From an uncultured Clostridia bacterium (lineage in GTDB: Bacteria > Bacillota > Clostridia > Oscillospirales > Ruminococcaceae): DNA of 64,000 nt. The stretch is taken from the NCBI GenBank assembly GCA_944388075.1, contig CALXHI010000022.1, positions 1-64,000 of the forward strand. Direction: 5' to 3'. Below the pieces are notes generated by a model, which saw only the letters and a program-made list of their open reading frames with translations, had not been told where the DNA came from and made no database searches. Below are positions 15,833 through 25,731 of this stretch, piece by piece. Each line of letters starts with the position of its first letter. The first letter of the stretch is position 1. A program made the position numbers and the translations under genes.

Positions 15833-17104
15833 ATGTTTGAAACAAAACGCAGGATGATATGTTTTGCTTTGATTGGCGGTATGTTAGCGTTGAGCGGCTG
15901 CGGCGAATCGAGCACCGGTACGGAAAGCAGTACGCCTGCGATGCAGGTCGAGCAGCGTGCAGACCATGCGATGTTCGAGCAATACACCTCGAACACTTGG
16001 ATTGCAACGGGCAACAATCAGGTGGTCAACGCAGCGGATACCGTGACCTATCGGGCATATTTTCCTGTGGAGGCAACGGGCAGTCATGAATACTGCTTTT
16101 ACTTTTCCAATACAGTGGACTCGACCTATGCAGACGGCTCGAAGGCATATGTTGGTATGCCGGGCTCTGCCTATACCATCGAATCGGCAACTGTGGGTGT
16201 GACCACCGACAACGGCGAAACCCTCTCTGCCGACAATCCGACTGTATTCCAATTCGAGCAGGCGGTGACCTTTGACGGACAGGCCACCAAATCGGTAGCC
16301 CCGTCCGAAACATTCTGGAGCGACCCAATTACGCTTGATGTACCGGAAGGGTATTCGCTGGTCTGGACATGGACGGTGACGGGCGAAACAATTCCTGCCA
16401 TCGAAATGTCCGGCTTGACACCGTCCTATGCGATGCAGGGCAAAGCAGATCAAACCCCGGCCAAATTCGTTTATACCAATCAGATTCCGCTGCCGCAGAT
16501 GATCGGCTGTGACAAGGAAACCAAACTCGATATTGTGACATTGGGCGATTCGATTACACAGGGCGTGCAGACCACACAATATGCCGATGCGTTCTGGGTG
16601 GCACAAATTGCACAGAAGCTCGGTGCGGAGTACAGCCTTTGGAATCTGGGACTTGGTTATGCGAGAGCCAGTGACTGTGCTTTGAATGGCGACTGGCTCA
16701 AGCGTGCGGCAGAGGCAGATGTGGTACTCGTAGCATTCGGCACGAACGATATGGTCAGCGGACAGTATGGCGTAGGTTCTCCGAATACGGCAAGTTCAAT
16801 TGCCGCTTGGATTCGCACCATTGTGACCGAATTGCAGGCACATGGTTGTCGTGTGATTTTGTTCAATGCGCCGCCTTTTGATTTTGGCGAGGTGCAGGAA
16901 GGCATCCGTACGGAGTTGAATACGCTGCTGCCGAAAACGGCAGAAGAACTTGGTGTGCCGTTTTTTGACTTTGCAGCTTTGCTCAGCGATCCGGAGAATG
17001 CCGCCCATGCAATCTATGGCGGGCATCCGAATGATACGGGCTGTGCGCTGATTGCGGAGCAATTCCTCGAGCAGCACAGAGCGTTTCTGGATGGAATACA
17101 ATGA
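15833..17104 (+). CDS. SGNH/GDSL-family hydrolase lipoprotein
   Basis: A 423-residue lipoprotein with lipobox LSGC near residue 22. The N-terminal half is a beta-rich region with no family I recognise. The C-terminal half, from about residue 225, is an SGNH esterase: catalytic serine in TLGDSITQG, the block-III asparagine in FGTNDM, and the Asp/His pair replaced here by HPND near the end. Such enzymes remove acetyl or other acyl groups from carbohydrates, and in a cellulolytic cell-surface setting a carbohydrate esterase (CE2- or CE3-like) is the best guess. There is no dockerin, so it would be membrane-tethered. AGGAGG stands 7 nt before the ATG at 15833. Confidence 0.88.
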   Translation: MFETKRRMICFALIGGMLALSGCGESSTGTESSTPAMQVEQRADHAMFEQYTSNTWIATGNNQVVNAADTVTYRAYFPVEATGSHEYCFYFSNTVDSTYADGSKAYVGMPGSAYTIESATVGVTTDNGETLSADNPTVFQFEQAVTFDGQATKSVAPSETFWSDPITLDVPEGYSLVWTWTVTGETIPAIEMSGLTPSYAMQGKADQTPAKFVYTNQIPLPQMIGCDKETKLDIVTLGDSITQGVQTTQYADAFWVAQIAQKLGAEYSLWNLGLGYARASDCALNGDWLKRAAEADVVLVAFGTNDMVSGQYGVGSPNTASSIAAWIRTIVTELQAHGCRVILFNAPPFDFGEVQEGIRTELNTLLPKTAEELGVPFFDFAALLSDPENAAHAIYGGHPNDTGCALIAEQFLEQHRAFLDGIQ

Positions 17105-17108
17105 CCGC

Positions 17109-17146
17109 ACGCAGAGCATGGTTTTGCAGACTGTGCTCTGCGTTTT
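17109..17146 (+). terminator. Terminator of the SGNH lipoprotein gene
   Basis: Perfect 10-bp stem ACGCAGAGCA / TGCTCTGCGT followed by TTTT. Confidence 0.75.
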
Positions 17147-17168
17147 CCAATAGAAAGGAGGAAAGCAG

Positions 17169-17843
17169 ATGAGTTCCGTTCATGCAGGACATAGACAACG
17201 GATGCGGCAACGCTTTGCAGAAACCGGGTTAAATGGGTTTCAGGAGCATGAGATTTTAGAGATGCTGCTGTTTTATGTCATACCAAGGCGCAATACCAAT
17301 CCGTTGGCGCATTGTTTACTGAACACATTCGGCAGTATACGAAATGTAATGCAGGCAAGCGATCGGGAATTGAGATCCATTGACGGCGTGAACGATCAGG
17401 TCATCAGTATGCTGCGGTTCATATATGCCTTTATGATGCGCTATGCGGATGAAGAGGAATCGATAGACAGCATGGCATCCTATGATGAAGCATGTCGATT
17501 TTTTGAAAGGGAATTGCGTGGAAAGCGGCATGAGATGCTGCAGGTTGCATTTCTCGACAAAAAATTACGGCTGATGCGGGTGGAAGTGCTGGTTGAGGGT
17601 TCGGGCGATTCCATACAGATTCCGACGAAACTTCTGATTGAACGCTGCGTGGAAATCGGTTCGAGCACGATCATTCTGGCACACAATCATCCCAATGGCG
17701 CAGCCGATGCCTCCTCAGAGGACATTGCCGCAACACATCGGTTGATGGATATTCTCGACCATGCAGGGATTCGGTTGATCGATCATGTAATTGTCGGGCG
17801 GCGCAGTGTGATTTCGATGAAGGAAACGGGACTTCTGATTTGA
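17169..17843 (+). CDS. radC: RadC-family JAB-domain protein
   Basis: A 224-residue RadC protein. An N-terminal helix-hairpin-helix region (about 1-85) precedes a JAB/MPN metalloprotease-like domain with the zinc motif HNHPNGAADASSED near residues 178-191. The role of RadC is unsettled: the original repair phenotype was reassigned, and the domain suggests a metal-dependent hydrolase. Here it stands directly upstream of uvrB with a 15-nt gap, so the two are probably co-transcribed, which keeps a link to DNA maintenance. GGAGGAAAG precedes the ATG. Confidence 0.9.
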   Translation: MSSVHAGHRQRMRQRFAETGLNGFQEHEILEMLLFYVIPRRNTNPLAHCLLNTFGSIRNVMQASDRELRSIDGVNDQVISMLRFIYAFMMRYADEEESIDSMASYDEACRFFERELRGKRHEMLQVAFLDKKLRLMRVEVLVEGSGDSIQIPTKLLIERCVEIGSSTIILAHNHPNGAADASSEDIAATHRLMDILDHAGIRLIDHVIVGRRSVISMKETGLLI

Positions 17844-17858
17844 GCGAAGGAGGAAAGA

Positions 17859-19823
17859 ATGCAGATACGACCATTTGAACTGCATGCGCCCTATGCGCCG
17901 AGCGGCGATCAGCCCCGGGCGATTCAGGCACTGGTTGAGGGCTATCAAAGCGGAACGCATGAGCAGATTCTGCTTGGTGTTACGGGCTCGGGCAAAACAT
18001 TCACGATGGCGAATTTGATTGCGGCACGCAATAAGCCAACGCTCGTGCTGGCACATAACAAAACGCTGGCGGCACAGCTCTGTTCGGAATTCAAGGAATT
18101 TTTCCCGAACAATGCGGTGGAATATTTCGTCAGCTACTATGATTATTATCAGCCGGAGGCATATATTCCGAGTACCGACAGCTATATCGAAAAAGACTCT
18201 GCCATTAACGATAACATCGACCGCCTGCGCCACTCGGCAACGATGGCATTGGCAGAACGCAGCGATGTCATCATTGTATCATCGGTATCGTGCATTTATT
18301 CGCTCGGCTCACCGGAGGAATACCGCAGTATGAGTGTGTCGCTGCGGCCGGGCATGGAAATCGATCGGGAAACGCTGATGGAGGATCTGATCAAGATTCA
18401 GTATCAGCGCAATGATATCGCACTGGAGCGTGGAAACTTTCGGGTACATGGGGATATTGTCGATATTTGTCCGGTCAATACGAATGAGAATGCGGTACGA
18501 GTTGAATTTTTTGGGGACGAGATCGACCGCATTTCGGAGATTCATGTGGTGACCGGAGAACGCATTGCGACCTTGCAGCATGCGTTGATTTTCCCGGCAA
18601 GCCACTATGTCATATCAGGCGAACAGTTGGAGGATGCGATCAGCGAATTGCTGGAGGAGATGGATGAGCGGGTGCAGTATTATCAGGCACAAAACCGTTT
18701 CATCGAGGCGCAGCGCATTGCCGAGCGTACCAAATATGATGTGGAAATGCTGCGGGAAATCGGGATGTGCCGTGGCATTGAGAACTATTCCCGTGTGTTG
18801 GCGAGACGCCCAAAGGGCAGCCGTCCGATTACGCTGCTGGATCATTTCCCCGATGATTTTCTGCTGATTGTCGATGAGTCCCATGTGACTTTGCCGCAGG
18901 TGGGGGCGATGTATGCCGGCGACCGTGCAAGAAAAGATACGCTGGTGGAATACGGCTTCCGTTTGCCCAGTGCCTATGATAACCGTCCGCTGCAATACGA
19001 GGAGTTTACTGCACGCATTCGGGAGGCGCTCTATGTCAGTGCGACACCGGGAAAGCTCGAACGGCAACGGACCGATACGATTGTGGAACAGGTCATTCGC
19101 CCGACCGGTCTTGTTGACCCGGAGGTCATTGTCAAGCCGATTGAAGGGCAAATCGAGGACTTGCTCTCCGAGATTCGGCTGCGTACTGAGAAAAACGAGC
19201 GTGTGCTGATTACGACATTGACCAAGCGCATGGCAGAGGATTTGACGTTGTTTTTGGAGAATATGCAGGTACGGGTGCGCTATCTGCACCATGATGTTGA
19301 TACGGTCGAGCGGATGCAGATCATTCGGGATTTGCGGTTGGGAGAGTTTGATGTATTGGTCGGTATCAATCTCTTGCGAGAGGGCTTGGATTTGCCGGAG
19401 GTATCGTTGGTTGCGATACTCGATGCGGATAAGGAAGGGTTTTTGCGTTCGGAAACCTCGCTGATTCAGACCATCGGCAGAGCGGCTCGTAATGCGCACG
19501 GACAGGTTATTCTCTATGCCGATGTTGTGACCGATAGTATGGAGCGTGCGATACGGGAAACCGAACGCCGTCGTTCGATCCAGATGGCGTACAATGCCGA
19601 GCATGGCATCGTACCGCAAACCGTTATCAAGGATGTTCGGGCGGTACTGGAGATTGCAACAAAGGAGAAAACCGAGAAGAAGGTTCAGAAGCAGATGAGC
19701 CGTGCGGAACGGGAGGCATTGATTGCAGACCTCACACGGCAGATGAAAGAGGCGGCGCGTTTGCTGGAATTTGAGCATGCGGCATATTTGCGTGACCGCA
19801 TCCAAGAATTGCAGAAAGGGTAA
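17859..19823 (+). CDS. uvrB: Excinuclease ABC subunit B
   Basis: The damage-verifying helicase-like subunit of nucleotide excision repair, which receives DNA from UvrA and recruits UvrC. The 654-residue protein is full length. Walker A is [10 protein letters not shown], the beta-hairpin region is [12 protein letters not shown], and helicase motifs follow ([31 protein letters not shown]). The C-terminal UVR domain that contacts UvrC is present (about 615-652, [30 protein letters not shown]). The start follows AAGGAGGAAAG. The stop TAA overlaps the ATG of the HAD gene, indicating coupling. Confidence 0.98.
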   Translation: MQIRPFELHAPYAPSGDQPRAIQALVEGYQSGTHEQILLGVTGSGKTFTMANLIAARNKPTLVLAHNKTLAAQLCSEFKEFFPNNAVEYFVSYYDYYQPEAYIPSTDSYIEKDSAINDNIDRLRHSATMALAERSDVIIVSSVSCIYSLGSPEEYRSMSVSLRPGMEIDRETLMEDLIKIQYQRNDIALERGNFRVHGDIVDICPVNTNENAVRVEFFGDEIDRISEIHVVTGERIATLQHALIFPASHYVISGEQLEDAISELLEEMDERVQYYQAQNRFIEAQRIAERTKYDVEMLREIGMCRGIENYSRVLARRPKGSRPITLLDHFPDDFLLIVDESHVTLPQVGAMYAGDRARKDTLVEYGFRLPSAYDNRPLQYEEFTARIREALYVSATPGKLERQRTDTIVEQVIRPTGLVDPEVIVKPIEGQIEDLLSEIRLRTEKNERVLITTLTKRMAEDLTLFLENMQVRVRYLHHDVDTVERMQIIRDLRLGEFDVLVGINLLREGLDLPEVSLVAILDADKEGFLRSETSLIQTIGRAARNAHGQVILYADVVTDSMERAIRETERRRSIQMAYNAEHGIVPQTVIKDVRAVLEIATKEKTEKKVQKQMSRAEREALIADLTRQMKEAARLLEFEHAAYLRDRIQELQKG

Positions 19824-20464
19824 TGAAATCAATGCAGGGAATCTTGTTTGATTTGGATGGCACACTTTGGGATTCGTCCGAGCAGGTCATTGCGGCATGG
19901 AATGACTGTATTGCCGAAACGACCGACTTGCCCAACCGTTATACATTGGCTGATATGCAAAGCTATATGGGCAAAACGATGGAGGTCATTGCGGCTTTGA
20001 TGTTTCCCTGTTTGCCGGAAGCGGATCGCATGGCGATTTTGCATCGCTGTACCGATTGGGAGCATCGCTATCTGCACACGCATCCGGCAACGCTCTATCC
20101 GGAGTCGGAACGCACCCTCCGAACGCTGGCAGCACGATATCGTTTGGGCATTGTCAGCAACTGTCAGGAGGGGTATATTCCGATCTATTTGGCACAATGC
20201 GGCTTTGCGGAATGCTTCTGTGATCAGGAATGCGCAGGGCATACGGGACGATCCAAGGGAGAAAATATACGTCAGGTGATGGCACGACAGGGTATCACCG
20301 ACTGTATCTATGTGGGCGATACGGCAGGCGATGAGGAGGCGGCACGGGATGCCGGGATTCCCTTTGTCCATGCCGCCTATGGCTTTGGTACGGCACAGCA
20401 TCCGGCTGCCGTGCTGCATGCCTTGCAGGATTTGCCGGAGCTTGCGGCACAATTGCTGCGTTGA
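19823..20464 (+). CDS. HAD-family phosphatase
   Basis: A 213-residue HAD hydrolase of the Gph/beta-phosphoglucomutase-like subgroup. Motif I is LFDLDGTLWDS (8-18), motif II lies in LGIVSNCQEG, and the motif III/IV region ends in YVGDTAGDEEAARDAG. A helical cap lies between residues 20 and 85. These enzymes dephosphorylate small metabolites such as phosphoglycolate, which arises during repair of oxidised DNA ends, a possible link with the neighbouring uvrB; the substrate is not provable from sequence. It starts within the uvrB stop codon. Confidence 0.9.
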   Translation: MKSMQGILFDLDGTLWDSSEQVIAAWNDCIAETTDLPNRYTLADMQSYMGKTMEVIAALMFPCLPEADRMAILHRCTDWEHRYLHTHPATLYPESERTLRTLAARYRLGIVSNCQEGYIPIYLAQCGFAECFCDQECAGHTGRSKGENIRQVMARQGITDCIYVGDTAGDEEAARDAGIPFVHAAYGFGTAQHPAAVLHALQDLPELAAQLLR

Positions 20465-20508
20465 TGGAAACCGATGCCTGTGGCTCTGTGAGAAAGGGGG
20501 AAAGGCCG

Positions 20509-23500
20509 ATGGCAGATTTTGTGCATTTGCATGTGCATACGGAATATTCGCTGCTGGACGGTGTTTGTCGTTCCGAGGCATTGATGGCGCAGGTCAAGGC
20601 GCATGGGCAGACGGCAGTCGCCCTTACCGACCGTGGGGTACTGTACGGCGTGATTCCCTTTGTGCAGGCGGCAAAGGCGGCAGGCATTCACCCGATTATC
20701 GGCTGTGAGCTTTTGGTTGCTGCGTATGCCAACAGTGAAAAGGGAAGAATTCGTCGGGCATATGCTCTGACGCTGCTCTGTCAAAACAATGTCGGTTATC
20801 ACAATCTGCTTCAATTGGTGTCCAAGGCGCAGGTGGAAGGCATCGACGGTAAGCCTTGGGTCGAGCGGGAGCAGCTGCGGCAGTATCGAGAGGGGCTGAT
20901 TGTGCTGTCGGGCGGTGCAGATGGTGAAGTGGCATATCATCTGCAAAATCGCGATTACGCAGCGGCAAAGGCGGCAGCGATTTGGTATGCGGATGTGTTT
21001 GGTATGGCGCATTATTATCTGGAATTGCAGCAGCACGGCTTATCGGAGGAGCTGCGAATCTGCAACGGACTGCGGCGGCTATCGGCGGAAACGGGCATTG
21101 CAGCTGTTGTGACCAATGATGTGCATTATCTGAACCCGGAGGATGCGGTGACACAGAATTTGCTCTGCTGCATTCGCACCGGCACGACCCGAACGGCACC
21201 ATCGGCAGAGGCATTGCAGGGAAATTCCTATGATCTCAAATCGACAGAGGCTATGTATGCGCTGTTCCCGAATGATCGGGAAGCCCTTGCACGCACACAG
21301 CAAATTGCAGATGCTTGCTGCGTGGACTTTGATTTTGGCACGATGCATTTGCCAAAGTTTCAGGCAGAGGGTGTGACCGATACGATCGCCTATCTGCGGC
21401 AGCTTTGTATTAATGGTATGCACGCTCGATATGGGGAATCTCCCGATGCGGCGGTGCAGGAACGGCTCACACATGAGCTGGATGTGATTATCCGCATGGG
21501 CTTTGTGGACTATTTTCTGATCGTGTGGGATTTTGTGCGATATGCGAAATCCCATGCAATACCGGTGGGACCGGGACGAGGTTCAGGTGCGGGCAGTCTT
21601 TGCGCATACTGTATCGGCATTACGAATATTGACCCGATGCGCTATGGCTTGCTGTTTGAACGTTTTCTCAACCCGGAGCGTGTGACGATGCCGGATTTTG
21701 ACATTGATTTCTGTATTGAGGGACGGCAGCAGGTCATTGACTATGTGGTACGTCGATACGGCAGTGAGCGTACTGCACAGATTATTGCGTTTGATACGCT
21801 CAAAGCAAGGGCGGCGGTACGGGATTGCGGCAGAGCGATGGACTTGCCTTATGCGTTGGTGGATCGGGTATCCAAGGCGATACCGGCAGAGCCGAAAATC
21901 TCGCTGGAGCGTGCGAAAGCGGAATCGACAGATTTGCAGGCGATGGATCAGACTGACCCACAGGTGCGGCAGCTGCTTGACATGGCGGAACGGATCGAGG
22001 GCTTGCCCCGACATACTACGATGCACCCGGCAGGCGTAGTGATTTCGGATGTACCGATTGCCGATGTCGTACCGCTGCAACGCAATGATGATACGATCGT
22101 CACGCAGTTTGAAGCACCGATTTTGGCAGAGCTGGGTCTCATCAAGATGGACTTTCTTGGTTTGCGCAATCTGACTGTCATTCGAGATGCCGAACGGCTG
22201 ATTCGGCAGTTACAGCCGAAGTTTCGGGTATCGGAGATACCGGAGGATGACCCGGAAGTATTTGCGATGCTGTCAGAGGGAGATAGTCTTGGGGTATTTC
22301 AGCTGGAATCCGATGGCTTGCGGCGTGTGCTGCGGCAAATGCGTCCGACCGGCATTACCGATTTGATTGCGCTGCTTTCGCTCTATCGCCCCGGACCCAT
22401 GGATTCGATTCCGCAGTATCTCGCATATCGTGCCCATCCGGAACGGGTGCAGTATGACCATCCAATGCTTGCGCCGATTCTGAAAGAAACCTTCGGCTGT
22501 ATTGTCTATCAGGAACAGGTGATGGAAATATTCCGCAGGCTCGCAGGCTATTCCTATGGCAGAGCAGACAGCGTGCGTTATGCGATGTCGAAAAAAAAGC
22601 ATACGGAGATGGAACGAGAGCGTTCGGCGTTTATTTACGGCGATGACCGTTGCTGTGGTGCGGTGGCAAATGGAGTGTCGGAAGAAACCGCCAATGCTAT
22701 CTTTGATCGTATGGCAGCATTTGCAAGCTATGCGTTCAACAAATCCCATGCGGCAGCCTATTCGCGCATTACCTATGAAACGGCATATCTGAAATGCCAT
22801 TTCTTTGCAGCCTATTATTCGGCATTGCTCAATTCCGTGCTGCAGCAGACGAACAAGCTGCTCGAATACATTGCGGTTTGTGAAGCGCATGATGTGCGAG
22901 TATTACCGCCGGATATCAACAAGAGCGGCATGGGCTTTACGCCGGCTGCGGACGGGATTCGGTTTGGGCTTTCAGCGATTCGAGGGGTAGGTTCGCATAT
23001 TGTCGTGGCATGGATGCGGGAACGGGAGCAGCATGGTCCGTACCGTAATTTGCAGGATTTCTGCGAACGTAATGCCGGTCCGGATTTGAATAAACGAGCC
23101 GTAGAGGGTTGTATTCGAGCTGGTGCCTTTGACGGTCTGGGCTGGAATCGACGGCAGATGTTGATGATCTACGAGCAGCTGATTACCGCATCGGCAGCCA
23201 ATCGGCGCAGTGTAATCAGCGGACAGCTTTCGTTGTTCGGCGGTACGGAAACCGAAACAGCACCGCAAATGCGTGTACCTGCGGTGGAAGAATACTCCGA
23301 GCAAGAATGCTTGCAGATGGAGAAGGCAGTGACGGGTATGTTCTTATCCGGCCATCCGTTGACCCGTTGGGCAGCGCATCGGCAGCTGCTGCGGTATTCG
23401 ACCTGTACGGATCTGGCAAATGCAACGGACGGTATGCAGGTACAGCTGCTTGCGATGGTGACGGACGCTCGCCGCCATACCACCAAAAAAGGCGATCTGA

Positions 23501-23952
23501 TGTGTTTTTTGGCGGTCGAGGATATTGGCGGTACGATGGAATGCGTGGTATTTCCGTCGTTGTACGAGCAGGCAAAGGGGTTGCTGATACCCGACCGTCT
23601 GGTCTGCCTGAGCGGTAAAATTTCGAGAACCGAGCAGAAGGTGAACCTGATTTGCAATGATATTTGTGCGGAGCAGGCATTTGCGGAACGCATTGCCCGT
23701 AAACAGTTTTGCATAAAAATTGAGGAAACGGATGCCGAACGCATGACGCAGCTGCTTGCTATTTGTCGGGTGCATTCGGGGGATACACCGGTGTTGTTTT
23801 GGCTGATGGGACGGCGGCAGTATGTGCGGCCAAAGAATCTGAGCGGCGTGACGATTTCGCTTGCACTGCTGCGGCAGTTGGAATCCCTGATTGCGCCGCA
23901 GCAGATGGCATTGATCGATCCGGTCATGTCCAAACCGCAAAGTAGGAGGTGA
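20509..23952 (+). CDS. dnaE: DNA polymerase III alpha subunit (DnaE)
   Basis: A 1147-residue replicative-type DNA polymerase of the DnaE class. The N-terminal PHP domain opens with FVHLHVHTEYSLLDG; the catalytic palm motif PDFDIDF lies at 395-401; GPGRGSGAGSL and the fingers region follow. A helix-hairpin-helix region and an OB fold (residues about 965-1060) complete it. In Firmicutes DnaE usually works beside PolC, extending primers before hand-off. No PolC lies in this window. The ATG at 20509 is placed 4 nt after AAAGG and preceded by GGGGG; an ATG at 20464 would add 15 residues upstream of the conserved start and is unlikely. Confidence 0.97.
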   Translation: MADFVHLHVHTEYSLLDGVCRSEALMAQVKAHGQTAVALTDRGVLYGVIPFVQAAKAAGIHPIIGCELLVAAYANSEKGRIRRAYALTLLCQNNVGYHNLLQLVSKAQVEGIDGKPWVEREQLRQYREGLIVLSGGADGEVAYHLQNRDYAAAKAAAIWYADVFGMAHYYLELQQHGLSEELRICNGLRRLSAETGIAAVVTNDVHYLNPEDAVTQNLLCCIRTGTTRTAPSAEALQGNSYDLKSTEAMYALFPNDREALARTQQIADACCVDFDFGTMHLPKFQAEGVTDTIAYLRQLCINGMHARYGESPDAAVQERLTHELDVIIRMGFVDYFLIVWDFVRYAKSHAIPVGPGRGSGAGSLCAYCIGITNIDPMRYGLLFERFLNPERVTMPDFDIDFCIEGRQQVIDYVVRRYGSERTAQIIAFDTLKARAAVRDCGRAMDLPYALVDRVSKAIPAEPKISLERAKAESTDLQAMDQTDPQVRQLLDMAERIEGLPRHTTMHPAGVVISDVPIADVVPLQRNDDTIVTQFEAPILAELGLIKMDFLGLRNLTVIRDAERLIRQLQPKFRVSEIPEDDPEVFAMLSEGDSLGVFQLESDGLRRVLRQMRPTGITDLIALLSLYRPGPMDSIPQYLAYRAHPERVQYDHPMLAPILKETFGCIVYQEQVMEIFRRLAGYSYGRADSVRYAMSKKKHTEMERERSAFIYGDDRCCGAVANGVSEETANAIFDRMAAFASYAFNKSHAAAYSRITYETAYLKCHFFAAYYSALLNSVLQQTNKLLEYIAVCEAHDVRVLPPDINKSGMGFTPAADGIRFGLSAIRGVGSHIVVAWMREREQHGPYRNLQDFCERNAGPDLNKRAVEGCIRAGAFDGLGWNRRQMLMIYEQLITASAANRRSVISGQLSLFGGTETETAPQMRVPAVEEYSEQECLQMEKAVTGMFLSGHPLTRWAAHRQLLRYSTCTDLANATDGMQVQLLAMVTDARRHTTKKGDLMCFLAVEDIGGTMECVVFPSLYEQAKGLLIPDRLVCLSGKISRTEQKVNLICNDICAEQAFAERIARKQFCIKIEETDAERMTQLLAICRVHSGDTPVLFWLMGRRQYVRPKNLSGVTISLALLRQLESLIAPQQMALIDPVMSKPQSRR

Positions 23953-23958
23953 CGCATC

Positions 23959-24801
23959 ATGATGCGCCGCAAACGGGAACGGATGTTACGATATACTGTG
24001 CTGACACTGGGGGCGGTGGTCATGATTTACCCTTTGGTTTGGCTGCTCAGCGCAACCGTGCGGGAGAATAGCGAACTGTTTTCGTCCGCCGGGGTGCTGC
24101 CGATACATCCGACTTTGGAGGGGTGGAAGAACGCCTTTGCCTCCTATGGCGGACAGATTCACTTGCTGCGTGCCATGGGCAATACCTATGCCTATGCAAT
24201 CCCTAAGGTCTTGCTGACGCTGATTTCGACCACATTGACGGCATATGGCTTCAGCCGATTTTCGTTTCGCGGAAAGCGATTTTGGACGCTGTGTTTATTT
24301 TCCACGCTGTTTTTGCCGCAAACGGTTTTGTATGTACCGCAGTATGTGCTGATGAATGCGCTTGGCTGGATTGATTCGGCACTGTATTTGCCGTTGATTG
24401 TGCCGGCTGCGCTGGCAGGTGATACAGTATTGGTGGTCATGCTGATGCAGTTTCTGCGTGGAATCCCGACTGCCTATGACGAGGCGGCAAAGCTGGACGG
24501 CTGCAATTCGATGCAAACGCTGTGGTATGTGCTTGTCCCGGTGCTGCGGCCGGTACTGCTGTCCTGCGGGGTATTGCAATTGATTTGGACGGTTAATGAC
24601 TATATGGGACCGTTGCTGTATGTGAAGTCACCGGAACGGTATCCGCTGTCGCTGTTTGTCAAGTTGTCGATGGATGCGGACAGTGGATTTGCCTGGAATC
24701 GGGTCTTGGTGGTCTGCTGTATTGCCATGCTGCCGCAAATCGTACTGTATGCGGTGTCGCAGCGACTCAGCACACCGGATGCCGGTGGACTGAAGGAGTA
24801 G
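23959..24801 (+). CDS. Orphan carbohydrate ABC transporter permease (MalG-like)
   Basis: A 280-residue inner-membrane permease of the MalG/carbohydrate-uptake type with six predicted helices. The EAA loop that docks to the ATPase is DEAAKLDGCNSMQTLWYVLV (about 175-194). These proteins normally work with a second permease (MalF-like), a binding protein and an MsmK-type ATPase. None of these is adjacent: dnaE is 6 nt upstream and an unknown gene follows. AGGAGGTGA precedes the tandem ATGs at 23959 and 23962. It may serve as the spare partner of a sugar transporter encoded elsewhere or be the remainder of a broken operon. Confidence 0.88.
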   Translation: MMRRKRERMLRYTVLTLGAVVMIYPLVWLLSATVRENSELFSSAGVLPIHPTLEGWKNAFASYGGQIHLLRAMGNTYAYAIPKVLLTLISTTLTAYGFSRFSFRGKRFWTLCLFSTLFLPQTVLYVPQYVLMNALGWIDSALYLPLIVPAALAGDTVLVVMLMQFLRGIPTAYDEAAKLDGCNSMQTLWYVLVPVLRPVLLSCGVLQLIWTVNDYMGPLLYVKSPERYPLSLFVKLSMDADSGFAWNRVLVVCCIAMLPQIVLYAVSQRLSTPDAGGLKE

Positions 24802-24893
24802 GTGTGCTATAAGCTGATTTTGTGCAAAAACACCTAGAATTGTGATGAATCTGTGGCTGCTTTGTTGAAAATGGGGAAGTTGAAGGAAAACTG

Positions 24894-24922
24894 TTTTCAA
24901 TTTGCATGGGATATGATATAAT
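24894..24922 (+). promoter_or_regulatory. Possible promoter of the gene at 25023
   Basis: TTTTCA and TATAAT with a 17-nt spacer, about 100 nt upstream of the start. Nothing else was seen in 24802-25022. Confidence 0.4.
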
Positions 24923-25022
24923 AATGAAAATGAGTGTATGAAGATTTTGTGAAATACATTCATTCCCAATTTTTTGTTTACAGTTTGCGTAAAGCAAAAT
25001 ATGCAAAGGAGTATATAAACAC

Positions 25023-25703
25023 ATGAAAAAGGTAAGCAAAACAAAGACGTTTGGCATTTTGACCCTGTTATTTTTGGTCATTGCTGTGGTATGGCTGTCG
25101 GATTTTCCAACATATTGGAAGGTGAAGCAAGGCAATATTGTTGATTACAATGCTGTGGAAGCCTTTACATTGAAGAAAGGCGATGTGGTGGAAGGCACGG
25201 TAGATATGGTACTGGGTGCAACCGCAGAGGAGTACAGCACACAGTTTGGCATCCGTACATCCGATGACAGCACAAAGCTATTCTATGTTCTGTGGATGGA
25301 CAACGATAACTTCATTTTGTATGAAACGGCAAACAAATCGGTCTATGATACGATGGATACCATTACGGACGAAACCTTTGCCTATCTGGATTCTTTGTCA
25401 GTAGCGGAAGAGTCGGGGGATTATGAGGATCTGGTCGTTCCGACAACAACATATCATCTGGAGGGCGTCGTGGAAAAAGTCCCTGCTGAAATTCAGCAGT
25501 ATTTTAGGGAATGGTACGAAGAAGGCATCGGCGATGATTTTGATGCTCGCTGTGAGCCGGTTCTGATTCGGCATATGGATTTGGAGCGGATTTCGACTCT
25601 GATGATTTGCGGCATTGTATTCGCTGTGCTTGGCATTGTTTGCGGCATTTTGACACTGGTATTCTGGCGGAAAAGTAAACAAGATGCAACTTCAGAGTGG
25701 TAA
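25023..25703 (+). CDS. Two-helix membrane protein of unknown function
   Basis: A 226-residue protein with a helix near each end (about 10-27 and 190-213) and a hydrophilic domain of about 160 residues between, probably outside the cell. The domain is rich in Asp, Glu and Thr (GDVVEGTVDMVLGATAEEY, YEDLVVPTTTYHLEGVVEKV). The short cytoplasmic tail reads WRKSKQDATSEW. I do not recognise the family with confidence. AAAGGAG precedes the ATG. It lies 28 nt before the GH5 cellulase, so it may be co-transcribed with it. Confidence 0.7.
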   Translation: MKKVSKTKTFGILTLLFLVIAVVWLSDFPTYWKVKQGNIVDYNAVEAFTLKKGDVVEGTVDMVLGATAEEYSTQFGIRTSDDSTKLFYVLWMDNDNFILYETANKSVYDTMDTITDETFAYLDSLSVAEESGDYEDLVVPTTTYHLEGVVEKVPAEIQQYFREWYEEGIGDDFDARCEPVLIRHMDLERISTLMICGIVFAVLGIVCGILTLVFWRKSKQDATSEW

Positions 25704-25731
25704 TGCTGCGATGTGAAATGGGGGATTTTGC

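Noticed and set aside
18615..19865. 416-codon minus-strand open frame
   Set aside because: Shadow of uvrB.
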